This document shows positions 54,646-64,000 of a stretch of 64,000 bases of DNA, one piece after another. Both the position numbers and the translations under genes were made by a program. The notes beneath the pieces were generated by a model. The model was given only the letters and a program-made list of their open reading frames with translations, was not told the origin of the DNA and searched no databases. Position 1 is the first letter of the stretch; each line of letters begins with the position of its first letter. Origin of the DNA: Naganishia liquefaciens (taxonomy: Eukaryota > Basidiomycota > Tremellomycetes > Filobasidiales > Filobasidiaceae); contig BLZA01000005.1 in NCBI GenBank assembly GCA_013423385.1, positions 558,001-622,000 on the forward strand. The letters run 5' to 3'.

Positions 54646-57303
54646 CTAATCTTGACTGAGGGCGGACTGGACACGGTAAATTAGCCCAAAGTGCAGGGTG
54701 ATGAGCAAAGTCACTTACTTTGATCTGCTTGTCAAACATCTTGACAAGAGCGGATCGATTCGTCTTGTTGGTTGCGGTGACCTTGTTGTTGTCCGGCGTC
54801 CAAGGCTCGTGATCAAGGATGACATCTTGCAGCAACTCGGGTCCCTTCAAGCCTCCTTTCTGCGCCGTCGAAAGCAATTGCTTCTTGATATAATCCTTGA
54901 CCTTGGGGTTCTTGCAAAGATCTTCAAGTTCGCCGTCAGAGGGGATGTTGGCTGATTTCAGGTGGTTGCGCAAATTACCCTCGTGCTGTGCGACAGCTTC
55001 AGTGAGGGTCCAAGGAAGGAAAGGAAGGACTTACCGGGAAGACAATCGCAATAGGCTTGTCAGCATCCGAGTTGGCATATACACACAGGTTTTGTGAAAT
55101 ATCGCAGCTTCCATACACGGATTCCAGCTTCTCCAGCGCAAGGTACTCTCCCGATCGCAGCTTGACGAGATTCTTGATCCGGTCGATGAGCGAGAGCGTC
55201 CCGTCGCTGGCGAATTGACCAATGTCACCCGTCTTGAACCAGCCGTCCTCGGTAAAGGATTCCTCGTTGAGGTCGGGTCGCTTGTAGTAGCCCTTGGTCA
55301 CACTTCCGCCCCGCAGCCAGACTTCACCTTGTGGCGGATGATTGCTTGTCAAATAGCCCGCTTCGGGGTAGTCCTGTAGCTTAACTTCCATCGAGGGCAC
55401 GATGACACCGACACTGCTAAACTGTGGTATACGATCAGCACACAACGAGCGTAATCAAGGTAAATGACCAACCTGGAAGAAATCAGGCGTCAAGATGGCG
55501 CACATGCCACAAGTCTCCGTTGCTCCGTAGCCTTGAAGAGTAGTCACGAGCGTTGTTGTCAAAAACTCTTGCGTAGCTCGCGAAAGCGCAGCTCCTGCGG
55601 TGATTGCACGAACAGTGAGCTGTTGAACATGCCGCGCGACAAGAAAACGCTTACCTCCATTCATTGCCAGCCGCAAGTTGCCACCTGTTGCTTGTTTCAC
55701 CTATGAATCACAATTAGCGAGTGATTAGGGGCGCCACAGGATTAGAGACTCACCTTTGCGAACACGGCCTTGTCCAGAATCCCTCCGACAAGCGGGACAT
55801 TCTTCTTCATCACGTACGCTAGGTTGAAAACTTGCTGCACTATCGCGGGACTCTCGTGAATCTTCTTGACCATTCCTTTGCGAATCAACTCGTAGATGGC
55901 CGGCACACCGACAATGATTGTCGGCTTGTACGCTACCAAGTCGCCAGAACATTTGCGTACGGAATCATTGGTCAGGGTCTTGACCGTACCGTAAGCGACG
56001 GGGACGCCGCAGAAGTAAAATGTCATTTCGACCAGCAGTTCGAGGATGTGAGCGAGCGGTAGGAAGGCGAGGAAGAGGTCATCGGAGCGGAAGAGAGGCG
56101 ACAGAAGGGTTCGTGTGCCGGCGACTATAAAGGGGTATGAGAACGCGACAGGAGAAATCGCGTGAGGCAACGTACGAGAGCAAATGATGTTGTCGTGCGT
56201 CAACATGACACCCTTGGGTTTCCCTGTTGAGCCGGAAGTGTACTGGTGACGCGGAGGGTAAGTACCGTATCCGCTTCCAAATGATATGCTCTTACCATGA
56301 TGCAGTAAAGATCCTTGCGCGCAGGTCTTCCGCCGAACCCATCCTCAGCCGTCACCATGTTGGCCTTGCCCATTTCGGTCACCTCGGCCAGACTCAGAAT
56401 ACGTCCTGGTCGTTCCCTCGACGCCAGCTTGTCGTTCAGCTTCTGCACAAGGCTCTGTAGTTGTCACGTTGAGCGCTTGTCGGCATATCCGACGCTTGTG
56501 ACTCACCTGATCAACCGTATCCTCCCCATCGTAGATAACCCAAACAAGACTAGGACACTGGTCCACAACCTTCTCCAACGTGCCTAAAAGCGCCGAGTTG
56601 GTGAACACCATTCGTACGGACGGCTCATCGAGCGAGTGCTGAAGACCTTCTGGACCGAGAGTGGTGTATGCTGTTGTCAAAGGATGTCCCATTCGAGCGA
56701 GACTATGACTGAACAATTGCCAGTTCAAGCTGCAGACGAGCACAGTGTGAGCTTTGGCCAACATGTATGGATGATTCTCTACTGACCTGGTATCAGCATA
56801 GACTCCGACACGTTCCTTGCCATCCTCATCGGTCCATCCGTCCTTTCCCAAACCCAGGTGGTACAATCCCGAAGAAATCTGCTTGACGCGGGTGTACATG
56901 TCGTTGTACGTTGTGGGTTCGGGATCGGACATGGTGAAGCTGAGGCTCCTGAATCAGCGTATTACCCTCCGCGGCAAGAGGAGAGCGGACTTACTACTTC
57001 CACACCTTCTCTTCAGTCTCGCCTTCTTCGCCACCCTTCTTCGGCACGGTCTTCTTCTCCTCGACCACATTCACAACGCGTCTCGTGTAGGCCGCAACCT
57101 TGTCGCCATACATTCGAGCCTGCGAGTGCTATGCCTGAGTACTACATCTGATGATACCCACAGGGACTCACGCAATAGGGCAGCACATCTGCCACGGTCT
57201 CGACACCCTTTGCGGGTTCTGTGACAAGCTCTTTCGAGAGCCACGAGCGACGAACCGAGGGGTCCGAGGCGACTGGATGGGATGCCTTCTTGGAGAACAG
57301 CAT
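54646..57303 (-). CDS. FAA1: Long-chain fatty acyl-CoA synthetase
   Basis: ANL-superfamily ligase that activates fatty acids with ATP and CoA for lipid synthesis, remodelling or oxidation. About nine exons join in frame from MLFSKKASHPVASDPSVRRS at 57303. The adenylation motif is restored across a splice: YCIM then YTSGSTGKPKGVMLTHDN. Family blocks include VGVYADTSLNWQLFSHSLAR, LSPLFRSDDLFLAFLPLAHI, PTIIVGVPAIYELIRKGM, TLQGYGATETCGMCA, VWLRGGSVTKGYYKRPDLNE and GWFKTGDIGQFASDGTLSLI with DRIKNLVKLRSGEYLALEKL. The C-terminus is best ended KQIKSALSQD by splicing from near 54716 to near 54665. Nearly 700 residues, like yeast Faa1/Faa4. Nothing indicates a peroxisomal targeting tripeptide. Confidence 0.92.
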
Positions 57304-57728
57304 GTTGAGTGAGGAAAGCGAGACGAATCACGGATTCCCTTGGACGGAGGGGGCGACATCACCATCAGGCGACATCAATATCTGCCCAGGACAATAAAGG
57401 GTGAATGGCGCGGCGTCGGCCATCGCTTGGCATGCAGCTGCACTGGTTTCCCCAAATCGCGATGATGTAATCTGTATCCGCAGATCCCGCCGGCCGGAAT
57501 GAGACAGATGCATGCCCCACGCGACAAAGCCTAGAACCACGTCTGGGAAGCTGGGACAGCCGTCCAAGAAAGATTGATAGATCTTTGCGGGGAGCCGCTA
57601 ACTTGTGGATTGCAACACAGGGAAGGAGTCAAAGAGCTCACCCCAGCGGTAGACAATCTGCACACTCCACCAAGATAGAAGACAAAGCAAAAGAAGATGC
57701 GGACAAAAAAGAGAAGCAAAAAGGCAAA
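57304..57728. promoter_or_regulatory. Upstream region of the acyl-CoA synthetase
   Basis: About 425 bases between the synthetase start and the tRNA-Val gene. Presumed promoter of the synthetase. No distinct motif could be assigned. Confidence 0.4.
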
Positions 57729-57816
57729 TGACCAGAGCGGGGATCGAACCCGCGACCTTTTCCGTGAACTAACCAGTCCTTGTGAAGGAAGCGTGATACC
57801 ACTACACCATCCAGCC
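57729..57816 (-). tRNA. tRNA-Val(CAC) with a 16-base intron
   Basis: Read on the minus strand: acceptor GGCTGGA pairs with TCTGGTC (with G-T pairs), a D-arm GTG-TAGTGGTAT-CAC, an anticodon loop TTCACA giving CAC (Val), and a T-arm GCGGG TTCGATC CCCGC. The discriminator base is A. The intron (57765-57780) sits one base 3' of the anticodon, the normal position. The anticodon stem CTTCC pairs with GGAAA except at its outer pair (C-A). The body closely follows the yeast tRNA-Val(CAC) pattern. Confidence 0.85.
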
Positions 57817-58227
57817 AACATAGAAGTCGGATCAGCTTTGGGTTTTGAATGCCCAACGATAATACTGCAACTGCGTTTTTGCGCTAAAAACACAACATCC
57901 CTCGGCAATTATGCCTCCACAATGAGTCACTGGTCCCGATCGTCGTCCGGCAAACCTAATCTCCCGTCGGCATCGGTCGATTTGTCCAAGGCAGCAAAAC
58001 ATGTACGACGGCGGGCGGGCTGAGGCGACAAGGTAGAGTCCGCCCTCCTGATCGCTAACCAGCATCGCCCTAGTGCTGAGAAGAGGTACCGGTCACGCTG
58101 CAGACCTCAGTGCAACAGCTTGTCGAGGATATACCCCTGACGAAGCTCTCTCTCTCTTTCGCCTCAACACCGGGCTCGAGGCTGCTCCTATTTCGCCAGA
58201 TTTTGACGGCATCCAACAGAGACCGCA
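57817..58227. promoter_or_regulatory. Upstream region of the single-pass membrane protein gene
   Basis: About 410 bases between tRNA-Val and the gene at 58228. It should contain that gene's promoter and leader. Short frames are present but none is convincing. Confidence 0.4.
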
Positions 58228-59412
58228 ATGTCGACAACAACGCCCTTGTTTCCGACGGCTCCTACCTCGTCAGATCTCTTCTACAATCCCCGCACAGCAA
58301 CAACTTTCTCTGCCGCGGCGACAACATCAAGCAATAACAACAGCCCTGGCTATGGTTGGGGCGGTGGAGGTTATGGAAATGGCCAGTCGGCGTATTTCCA
58401 GACAGTTGTCATCAGTCTGGTCGCTTTAGCGGTGTTGTTGGTCATCTCAGTGGTATGTTTATTCGCACTCAGGTCGGCACTTGGGTTAGCCACGAACTAA
58501 CCTTCCGCATTCCCACAGATGTTCTTGTATTACCGCCGAAGGCGACTCCGCTATTATCGGGGAGAAGAATGGCCATTCCCCACGCTTCCCGCCAACGGTC
58601 GTCCCGGTCGTCGAAGAAAGGAGGAGAAGGACTATGGAGAAGTGCCCGAGATGTACGAATGTCTGCTGGACGTCAAGGGCGATGACGATGGATCCAAGCA
58701 CGCTCACCCCGCGTCAGAGGATGTTTGGGGCGGCATGCCAACAGCGGGGCGCGCTGGATCCGCGTACTTGGATGAAGATCTTGTGAAATGGCAACCTGTC
58801 ACCGTTACATCTCTCGATACCCGTGCCATCCCCGCCAACACCGCAGCCGAGAATCCGACTTCCGGCACAACGGCATCCGGTCGTCCGACCAGTCTTTTCG
58901 CCCGTACGCTGTCGACGGGTCGTAACGTGTTCACAGCGAGCGGCGGCGTACAGTCTGTCGACAACACCGGCGCTGATATGACACCTGGCGCGGCAGAACA
59001 CGGCCTTTCTACATATACGCCATCAACCGGGACAGCGCATGTCCCCCTGAGCGTCACATATCTCATCGCCATGCCAAGTGCGCAGAGAACGACAGAGACG
59101 CAGCGAAGGCCTTCAGCGGTGACGTCGGTCTATGAAGGTGATGACATAGAGGGTCAAGAAATTCCAGAGCTCGAACTCGGATTGACGGGGGTGCATCTTG
59201 AAGTGTCGGGGTTGTCCGTAGTCACTCCTGGGCAAAGAGCTGTCACACTGCCTACGCAAGGCGAGGACGAGACAAATAGGCGAAGGCGATACAGGAAGAG
59301 CCACCAGGCGGCTACAGGAGCAGGTGGACAGGCTGGCGAGGCGGTGCCAAATACCGCTATTGCGTCTGACGGAACACTGGATCTGTTTGCGCTGCTGAAT
59401 CAAGCACGATGA
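58228..59412 (+). CDS. Uncharacterised single-pass membrane protein
   Basis: Two exons (58228-58452, 58519-59412) give 372 residues. The N-terminal 55 residues are Ser/Thr/Gly/Asn-rich and contain GYGWGGGGYGNGQSAYFQ. One transmembrane helix follows (TVVISLVALAVLLVISVMFL), spanning the splice, then a strongly basic stretch YYRRRRLRYY, which predicts an outside N-terminus and a cytosolic C-terminus. The cytosolic part begins with a recognisable fungal element (EVPEMYECLLDVKG) also found near the membrane in other basidiomycete hypothetical proteins, from memory. The rest is Ser/Thr-rich and disordered. No enzymatic motif. A cell-surface sensor or adaptor is conceivable but not supported. Confidence 0.7.
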
Positions 59413-59561
59413 TCTGTAGTGTATACTCAATATTGGCTGTATTGTTGTAGCAATGTAGTTCCCTAGAATATCGATACAAGCGCTTAAAGACCACAGAGAA
59501 GGGTTGACGGAAAGCTAAGCTTGTCCGACGATCCGCTGCCAGATGCAAAGCTCCCTCCCCC

Positions 59562-60428
59562 CTACGGCACCACTGCCTGCACGTCCCACTTGATCTCTCC
59601 AGCCTCATCTCGTCGGGTCCACACGGTCCTCCTGTTTGGGACAACCTTGAGCTCGAGCATCTCGACAGTCTCTGGCGCGAGGGCAACGAGTGTAAAATGC
59701 GACTTGGCGCGTGCGATCTCCTCCTTTTGCTCGTCCTGCGCACAGCCAAAAGTCAGTTTTGGAATCCGATATTTGGTATCAATCACCTACCGTGTGCCCG
59801 TCAGGTTTGATTGTCTCGGTCCAGTCTTCCGGCTTAACGTGGCACTGATCCAAGGGCGTTCCCGGTTTTGGCCGCGCAAACGTTGCTCTGAGATGTCCCG
59901 AAATACCGTCTCGCCAGTTGCGTTCACGTTCCTCGATCCACCAATCGACAGTTTTTTCGTCTCCTTGCGTTCCCATCGACTCAATGATCCCCTGAGCAGC
60001 GGTTCTCGAGCTGTCCGACTTATCAGCATCAGGAGGCACAACGTATGCCTTGCCCGCAATGCGGAATTGCACGCCGGTTTCATCGATCCAGAACGAAGAT
60101 TCAGCCAACGGAGATTTCTCGAGGTGATTGACCTTGTTCATGCGGATGTCCGATGTGAAGAGGAGGATAGACGAGTGCGGGGTAAGAGCACGGTGGACTA
60201 CGTAGCGGACTTTAGGGGCTCCAGTTGACGGGTCAACGCTTGCGAAAGGGTAAGCTACAGTGGTGAATGTCAGTAAGGGAAAGATGCGGCAGGACTTTGG
60301 TGAAAGAACAGACATTTCGCTGCGGGATGATCCTTGAGTTGTGACTCAAAATGCTCGACCCAGCCTGGTCGTCCATTCGCCGACGCGCTCGTGTAAAGCG
60401 CGAGATTGCCCTCGCTGTCGGTGTTCAT
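59562..60428 (-). CDS. Alr4036-type FMN-binding, pyridoxamine-oxidase-like protein
   Basis: Split-barrel flavoprotein related to pyridoxamine 5'-phosphate oxidase (Pyridox_oxase_2/Alr4036 group); activity unproven. At least four exons join in frame. The first gives NGRPGWVEHFESQLKDHPAA. The second carries the barrel with HRALTPHSSILLFTSDIRMN KV, EKSPLAESSFWIDETGVQFR and IAGKAYVVP. Then come a WRDGISGHLRATFARP segment (family lid) and LDQCHVKPEDWTETIKPDG. The last exon, FTLVALAPETVEMLELKVVP with RRTVWTRRDEAGEIKWDVQA, is the conserved C-terminal strand pair. About 265 residues. An upstream in-frame ATG (60506) would add 26 residues (MNPFAFPRTARFRSVFTRQS) that resemble a mitochondrial presequence. 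Confidence 0.78.
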
Positions 60429-60588
60429 CGTTCTGAGAAGGCGGAATGACTGTCTTGTAAAGACGCTGCGAAATCGAGCGGTGCGAGGGAAAGCGAATGG
60501 ATTCATATGCCGAGTCAACACTATGTATACACTTCGACGCACCTGGATCGAGATCGCGAGATCGGGGATCCGCATGACGAATCATTGG

Positions 60589-62101
60589 TCACGTGACAGT
60601 GTCGTCGTCGCTCTCATCATCAACTTCGCCCAACAGGTCCACCCGGCCGAGTGATCGCCAGACATATCGATCCAACGCATAGGTGTTTGCCTGAATGGTC
60701 TGGTCGTACCAGCTGCAGACTTGCCGTCAGCGCGACTCTTGACGATCAAAATCGCACCTACTAGTTGACTGCGACGCAGATTCCTTGTGAACCTGTAGAT
60801 TGCATTACATGGTGGTACCATCCCGCGGGGAGGAACAGCGTCTCGCCCTCACGCACTGTGACCTCTATCGGACGTAATGGAGTATCTCGAGGCAAATTCA
60901 AAGGGTCCACAGAAATCCACGGAATCGGATATGTCGGCTCAGAGTCTGGTTGAATCATGAGTGAAGAGTTGGCGCCGTGTCCAAAACGGGTATAGGTTGC
61001 GGCAGGATAAAACAAGGCTGATAGTCATCCCATCAATCAGCTCCCAGTCTCGACGTAGATGCAATAACATACTGTCAAGCAAGTACCCTTCCACCGGTGG
61101 AAACAGCCTAAACGTCTTGGAGCCGCTAAGCAGGTGATAAATGTTTTCGTATCTGGTCAAGCAATACATAAGGAAACTGTCTTGTGGTTCTTCTCGCACA
61201 ACCCGCTCACGGATCTGCCAAGGTGTGTTAGACAAAAGAGCTCGCACCCAGAAGCCGGAAGATACCCACCTCGATGTAGCGACGTGACACTCTTGTCGTC
61301 CCCAATCCACAGATTCACGGCATCCGGCTTGCGCCCTAGCTTATACCGTCAGCGTGTTTCCCATGAGATCAACGACATTCGGCCTGACCTAGCGCTTCTG
61401 ACAAGAATGGCACCTCGGATTCGGTGTACTGCTGAAATGCCGATAGTTCAGGTGTTGCTGTTTCGTTCCCTGTTTCACCTTCGTATGAATGACGGTAGAT
61501 GTTTCCATTCTGGGACTGCAAGTAGTACACCTCTTCGCTCTCCTTATCAGCTGTTCATCCCCTCAATTTAGCATTGTCGTGGAGAAGCAATGTCGAACGG
61601 AACGGCTCACCAAGACGCGCAAAGAATGCATCCAGGGTCATCTTCTCGGTCATTGGCTGCACGAAGTAGGTCGTCCCGTTTGTAGCCTTGTGTAGAGCGT
61701 CTGCAAGTCCGTGCGGAGTGACAGCGATTGAGAGTTTGGCGTCGCCCGTTACCTGGCTTAGAGACACTGGATCGCACCAGTCGAGTTGACTGGAGGTGGA
61801 GGACTTGGTCGGAACGAATCCTGTCGAGGTGTTTAAAGCTGCTTGTCTTAAATAGCTTACAAGCCACTCACCATCGAAGATGACAGGTCGCCCGGCATGT
61901 ACAAGTCGCAACATTTCGAGTGCATTTGGGACATTCGATAGCCGCTGACATGTGGGTGGTGCGAGATCTGACAACCAGCGAGAGTGAAGGGAGTCAGCTT
62001 GAGCGTGCCGGATCGACAAGAAACATACCGCGGTAGTCATCAAGCAGTGCTTGCAGGTGCTTTTGTATTGCCGCCATGATTGGCTTCGTCGCGGGAGCCA
62101 T
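60589..62101 (-). CDS. JMJD7-like JmjC (cupin) oxygenase
   Basis: Fe(II)/2-oxoglutarate oxygenase. Human JMJD7 is a (3S)-lysyl hydroxylase of DRG GTPases; whether the fungal protein has that substrate is unknown. About nine exons join in frame from MAPATKPIMAAIQKHLQALL. The first conserved block is RPVIFDG, then LSIAVTPHGLADALHKATNG and FVQPMTEKMTLDAFFARLGE. The core follows: LGRKPDAVNLWIGDDKSVTS and LHRDPYENIYHLLSGSKTFR, with iron-binding His and Asp in HRD. After FRLFPPVEGYLL come the outer strand GETLFLPAGWYHHVMQSTGS, with the distal His, and GICVAVNYWYDQTI. The tail is acidic and ends DESDDDTVT. About 390 residues. In tandem with the FMN-binding gene. Confidence 0.8.
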
Positions 62102-62449
62102 ATTGTCGCGTATGAAGCAGAGACCACCATAAATTTGTGCACGAGCTTCGTAGCTGACGAATCACGGGCCGATCGCGAGGATGCTGTCAATCACAGCATT
62201 TATTCTCGAGGACAGTCTGTTCTGCAGTTTCCTTGCATCCCGCCTTGTCGACCAACACCTGTATCGACCACCGCCATCATACGCCAACTCGCACAGCTAC
62301 GCTACCTCTTGGCTATCTTCAGCCTCATTGCTTGCACCTTTCTATACGTTTTCCGCCAGCCGTTCCAGAATATCTTCTTCAGTTCGCTGAGAGCACCGCG
62401 AAACGAACCCGTGTCACCGTATACCGCAATCAAACCAGAGGCATTAGCC
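62102..62449. promoter_or_regulatory. Divergent region between the JMJD7-like gene and the thioesterase
   Basis: About 350 bases. The plus-strand frame that leads into the thioesterase is open throughout the right half and encodes a hydrophobic segment (LRYLLAIFSLIACTFLYV) near 62305-62360, followed by a basic patch. This may be an N-terminal anchor exon whose ATG lies in an unseen upstream exon. Confidence 0.4.
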
Positions 62450-63451
62450 ATGCAGTCCGTCAAGATTGTCGAAGCTGTCACGAAGCAGACCGGGACCGTT
62501 ATCTTCCTTCACGTATGTCTCGTTAGTCGGAAAACCCATTCACAAATGTCTGACCGGTTATGCAGGGTCTCGGAGACGCAGGGACGTCATTTGTGCCTTT
62601 TGCAAAGGTCCTGCAGCAGCAACACCCGCATTTGCGATTCGTCTTTCCCACTGCGCAAACGTTGCCGATCACTTTGAACTCGGGATACCCCATGCCTGCG
62701 TAGGTGTGTCGGCATGCATGACTACTGTCTGCTGATAATGTAACGCTCGACACAGATGGTTTGACATTAAGGCACTCGACAAGCTCACAAACTCCATTCA
62801 CGACGACGAAACCGGAATGATGCGATCTGTCGCAGCCGTCGAGTCCTTGATCGAGAAGGAAGTCAAGGAACGCGGGATCAAGGAGGACCGTATCGTTATT
62901 GGCGGTTTCAGCCAGGGTTGCGTGATCTCTGTCTTGACAGCGCTCAGGACGCAGCGCAACGTTGCCGGAGTAATCTCGCTTAGCGGGTGGCTGCCGTTGA
63001 GCCATAAGATCGAGGAGGTGAGTGCCGGTACAGAATCTGGTTTGATAAATACAATACTGACTTCGGGGGTTTGATAGTTGACTTCTCCGGGTGCTAAGAA
63101 CCTCGCTGTCTTCTGGGGTCATGGAAAACAGGATGCCGTAGTCAACTACAAATGTACGAATCGCGAGCGTTCATTCTTATGGCTTGCTGAATTGCTAACA
63201 CACCCTAGACGGCCAACAATCCTGTGAACTGCTGCAATCGCTCAAGAGCGTCAACTTGCCGAACGTACCGAAGGGGACGCCGTTCGCCAAGCCCGGAATC
63301 AGGTTCGAGTCATATGACGGGATGGGTCATTCCCTCGATGAAAAGGTGAGTCTGGGCCGGTAAACATGCATTGACGGTTTCATACTAATGCTTTCGTATG
63401 CAGGAAATTCGCGATCTGAGTGAATGGCTTAAACATGCTGTCCCAGCATAA
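62450..63451 (+). CDS. APT1: Acyl-protein thioesterase (APT1/lysophospholipase family)
   Basis: Serine hydrolase that removes palmitate from cysteine of membrane proteins. Around six exons join in frame. The beginning is MQSVKIVEAVTKQTGTVIFL followed by HGLGDAGTSFVPFAKVLQQQ, the oxyanion-hole loop. Then come FVFPTAQTLPITLNSGYPMP and AWFDIKALDKL. The nucleophile is in IVIGGFSQGC, the aspartate in VFWGHGKQDAVV and the histidine in SYDGMGHSLDEKEI. The last residues are LSEWLKHAVPA. From 62450 about 245 residues, near yeast Apt1 (227). The frame continues upstream and could add a hydrophobic anchor, so the ATG chosen is the conservative start. Confidence 0.88.
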
Positions 63452-63708
63452 AAGGTTGCATTGGTCGTGTACCTATAGAATGCGATACGTGGATATACAG
63501 ACTCGTCACCTTGGAGCCCGCCTATTGGAATGAAATGGTTGTGAATGTCTTCCGGAATTCGAGAATTCGCGAACAATGAGGGTTCTCTTCCCAACAAGTT
63601 TTGACAAATGCATGCATGAATACAACCAGCAAGGCATGCCGGAGACAGCTATCTTACACCGTATTTCAGACCAGCCACACCGACTCCCAAATTCGACGGT
63701 AATCCAGC

Positions 63709-64000
63709 CTACTCTTCATCTTCATCTTCTGACTCGGATACCTCGAAGCGAATACCAGATTTGCGCCTCGCGCCGCCCCCGCGGCCGGTATCCTCTTCCC
63801 CATCATCCTCAATCTCCTCGGCATCATCCACGACCATCCCATCATCCTCATAGTCATCCTCGTCCTCGTCCACCGATTCATCCTCCTGATTCTGAGCATT
63901 CTCGCCGGCTACGTCGTCTCGTGGGACGTAGGGGACGCCCTTTTCCTTGAGCTTGCGCAAGACGTCGCGTGGCGGTCGACCGATGACACGTGCCGCGTAT
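63709..64000 (-). CDS. C-terminal fragment of an unidentified acidic protein, cut by the window edge
   Basis: The minus-strand frame is open from the right edge to a stop at 63709. It reads ARVIGRPPRDVLRKLKEKGV then PYVPRDD, which looks folded or conserved. A strongly acidic tail (DESVDEDEDDYEDD, then EDDGEEDTGRGGG) follows, and the protein ends SEDEDEE. The basic-then-acidic pattern resembles nucleolar or chromatin factors, but one cannot name a family from this fragment. Confidence 0.6.
   Translation of the reverse strand, partial: YAARVIGRPPRDVLRKLKEKGVPYVPRDDVAGENAQNQEDESVDEDEDDYEDDGMVVDDAEEIEDDGEEDTGRGGGARRKSGIRFEVSESEDEDEE

Noticed and set aside
1-64000. Transposon, LTR element, provirus or CRISPR array
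   Set aside because: No reverse transcriptase, integrase, transposase or capsid frame, no paired terminal repeats and no spaced repeat array were seen. The Cys motif at 4850 alone is not evidence of a transposon.

Overview
This window looks like nuclear DNA of a basidiomycete-type fungus. Most genes carry several short GT-AG introns (about 45-100 bases, usually with a CTNAC-like branch site). Spacing is compact, and the gene set is fungal: Exo70, Sec31, Rxt3, a Pil1 eisosome domain, fungal SREBP/Sre1, Ura5, Efm3/FAM86 and a SulP sulfate permease. I cannot place it in a class. I count 27 protein genes (one cut by the right edge), one tRNA-Val(CAC) with a 16-base intron, and one irregular tRNA-Phe-like sequence. 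I see no transposon, provirus, CRISPR array or plasmid feature.

Layout. 1-7 kb: a class V aminotransferase/cysteine desulfurase-like gene (+), an Efm3/FAM86 methyltransferase (-) and a SET-domain lysine methyltransferase (+). 7-14.5 kb: Rxt3 of the Rpd3L deacetylase (-) and a sulfate permease (-). 14.5-17 kb: a gene-poor stretch holding the tRNA-Phe-like sequence. 17-26.5 kb: three minus-strand genes, Sec31, Exo70 and Spt3. 26.8-32.1 kb: two uncharacterised small genes and a long minus-strand gene whose open frames join a Pil1/Lsp1 eisosome domain to a Tip41 domain. 32.4-40.5 kb: rhomboid Pcp1 (-), ARS2/Serrate (+), a TAF13-like histone-fold gene (-) and Msp1 (+). 41-48.6 kb: an orphan protein with Phe-Pro repeats (-), a membrane-anchored GH16 (-), Orc4 (+) and Ura5 (-). 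48.8-57.3 kb: Bfr2/AATF (-), Sre1 (+) and a long-chain acyl-CoA synthetase (-). 57.7-64 kb: tRNA-Val, a single-pass membrane protein (+), an Alr4036-type FMN-binding protein (-), a JMJD7-like oxygenase (-), an acyl-protein thioesterase (+) and the acidic C-terminus of an unidentified protein (-).

Most genes are housekeeping and do not form a pathway cluster. Recurrent themes are chromatin and transcription (Rxt3, Spt3, TAF13-like, SET, ARS2, Sre1), secretion (Sec31, Exo70), mitochondrial membrane quality control (Pcp1, Msp1), lipid handling (acyl-CoA synthetase, thioesterase, Sre1) and ribosome or translation-factor modification (Efm3, SET, Bfr2, JMJD7-like). Several pairs are head to head across 130-430 bases (GH16/Orc4, Bfr2/Sre1, Pcp1/ARS2, TAF13-like/Msp1, JMJD7-like/thioesterase) and may share promoters.

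The observation most worth following is the Pil1-Tip41 join: one uninterrupted open frame runs from the eisosome BAR-like domain, through a Pro/Ala/Gln-rich linker of roughly 230 residues, into the start of Tip41. Exon boundaries were inferred by eye from reading-frame continuity and family conservation, and no expression data were available.
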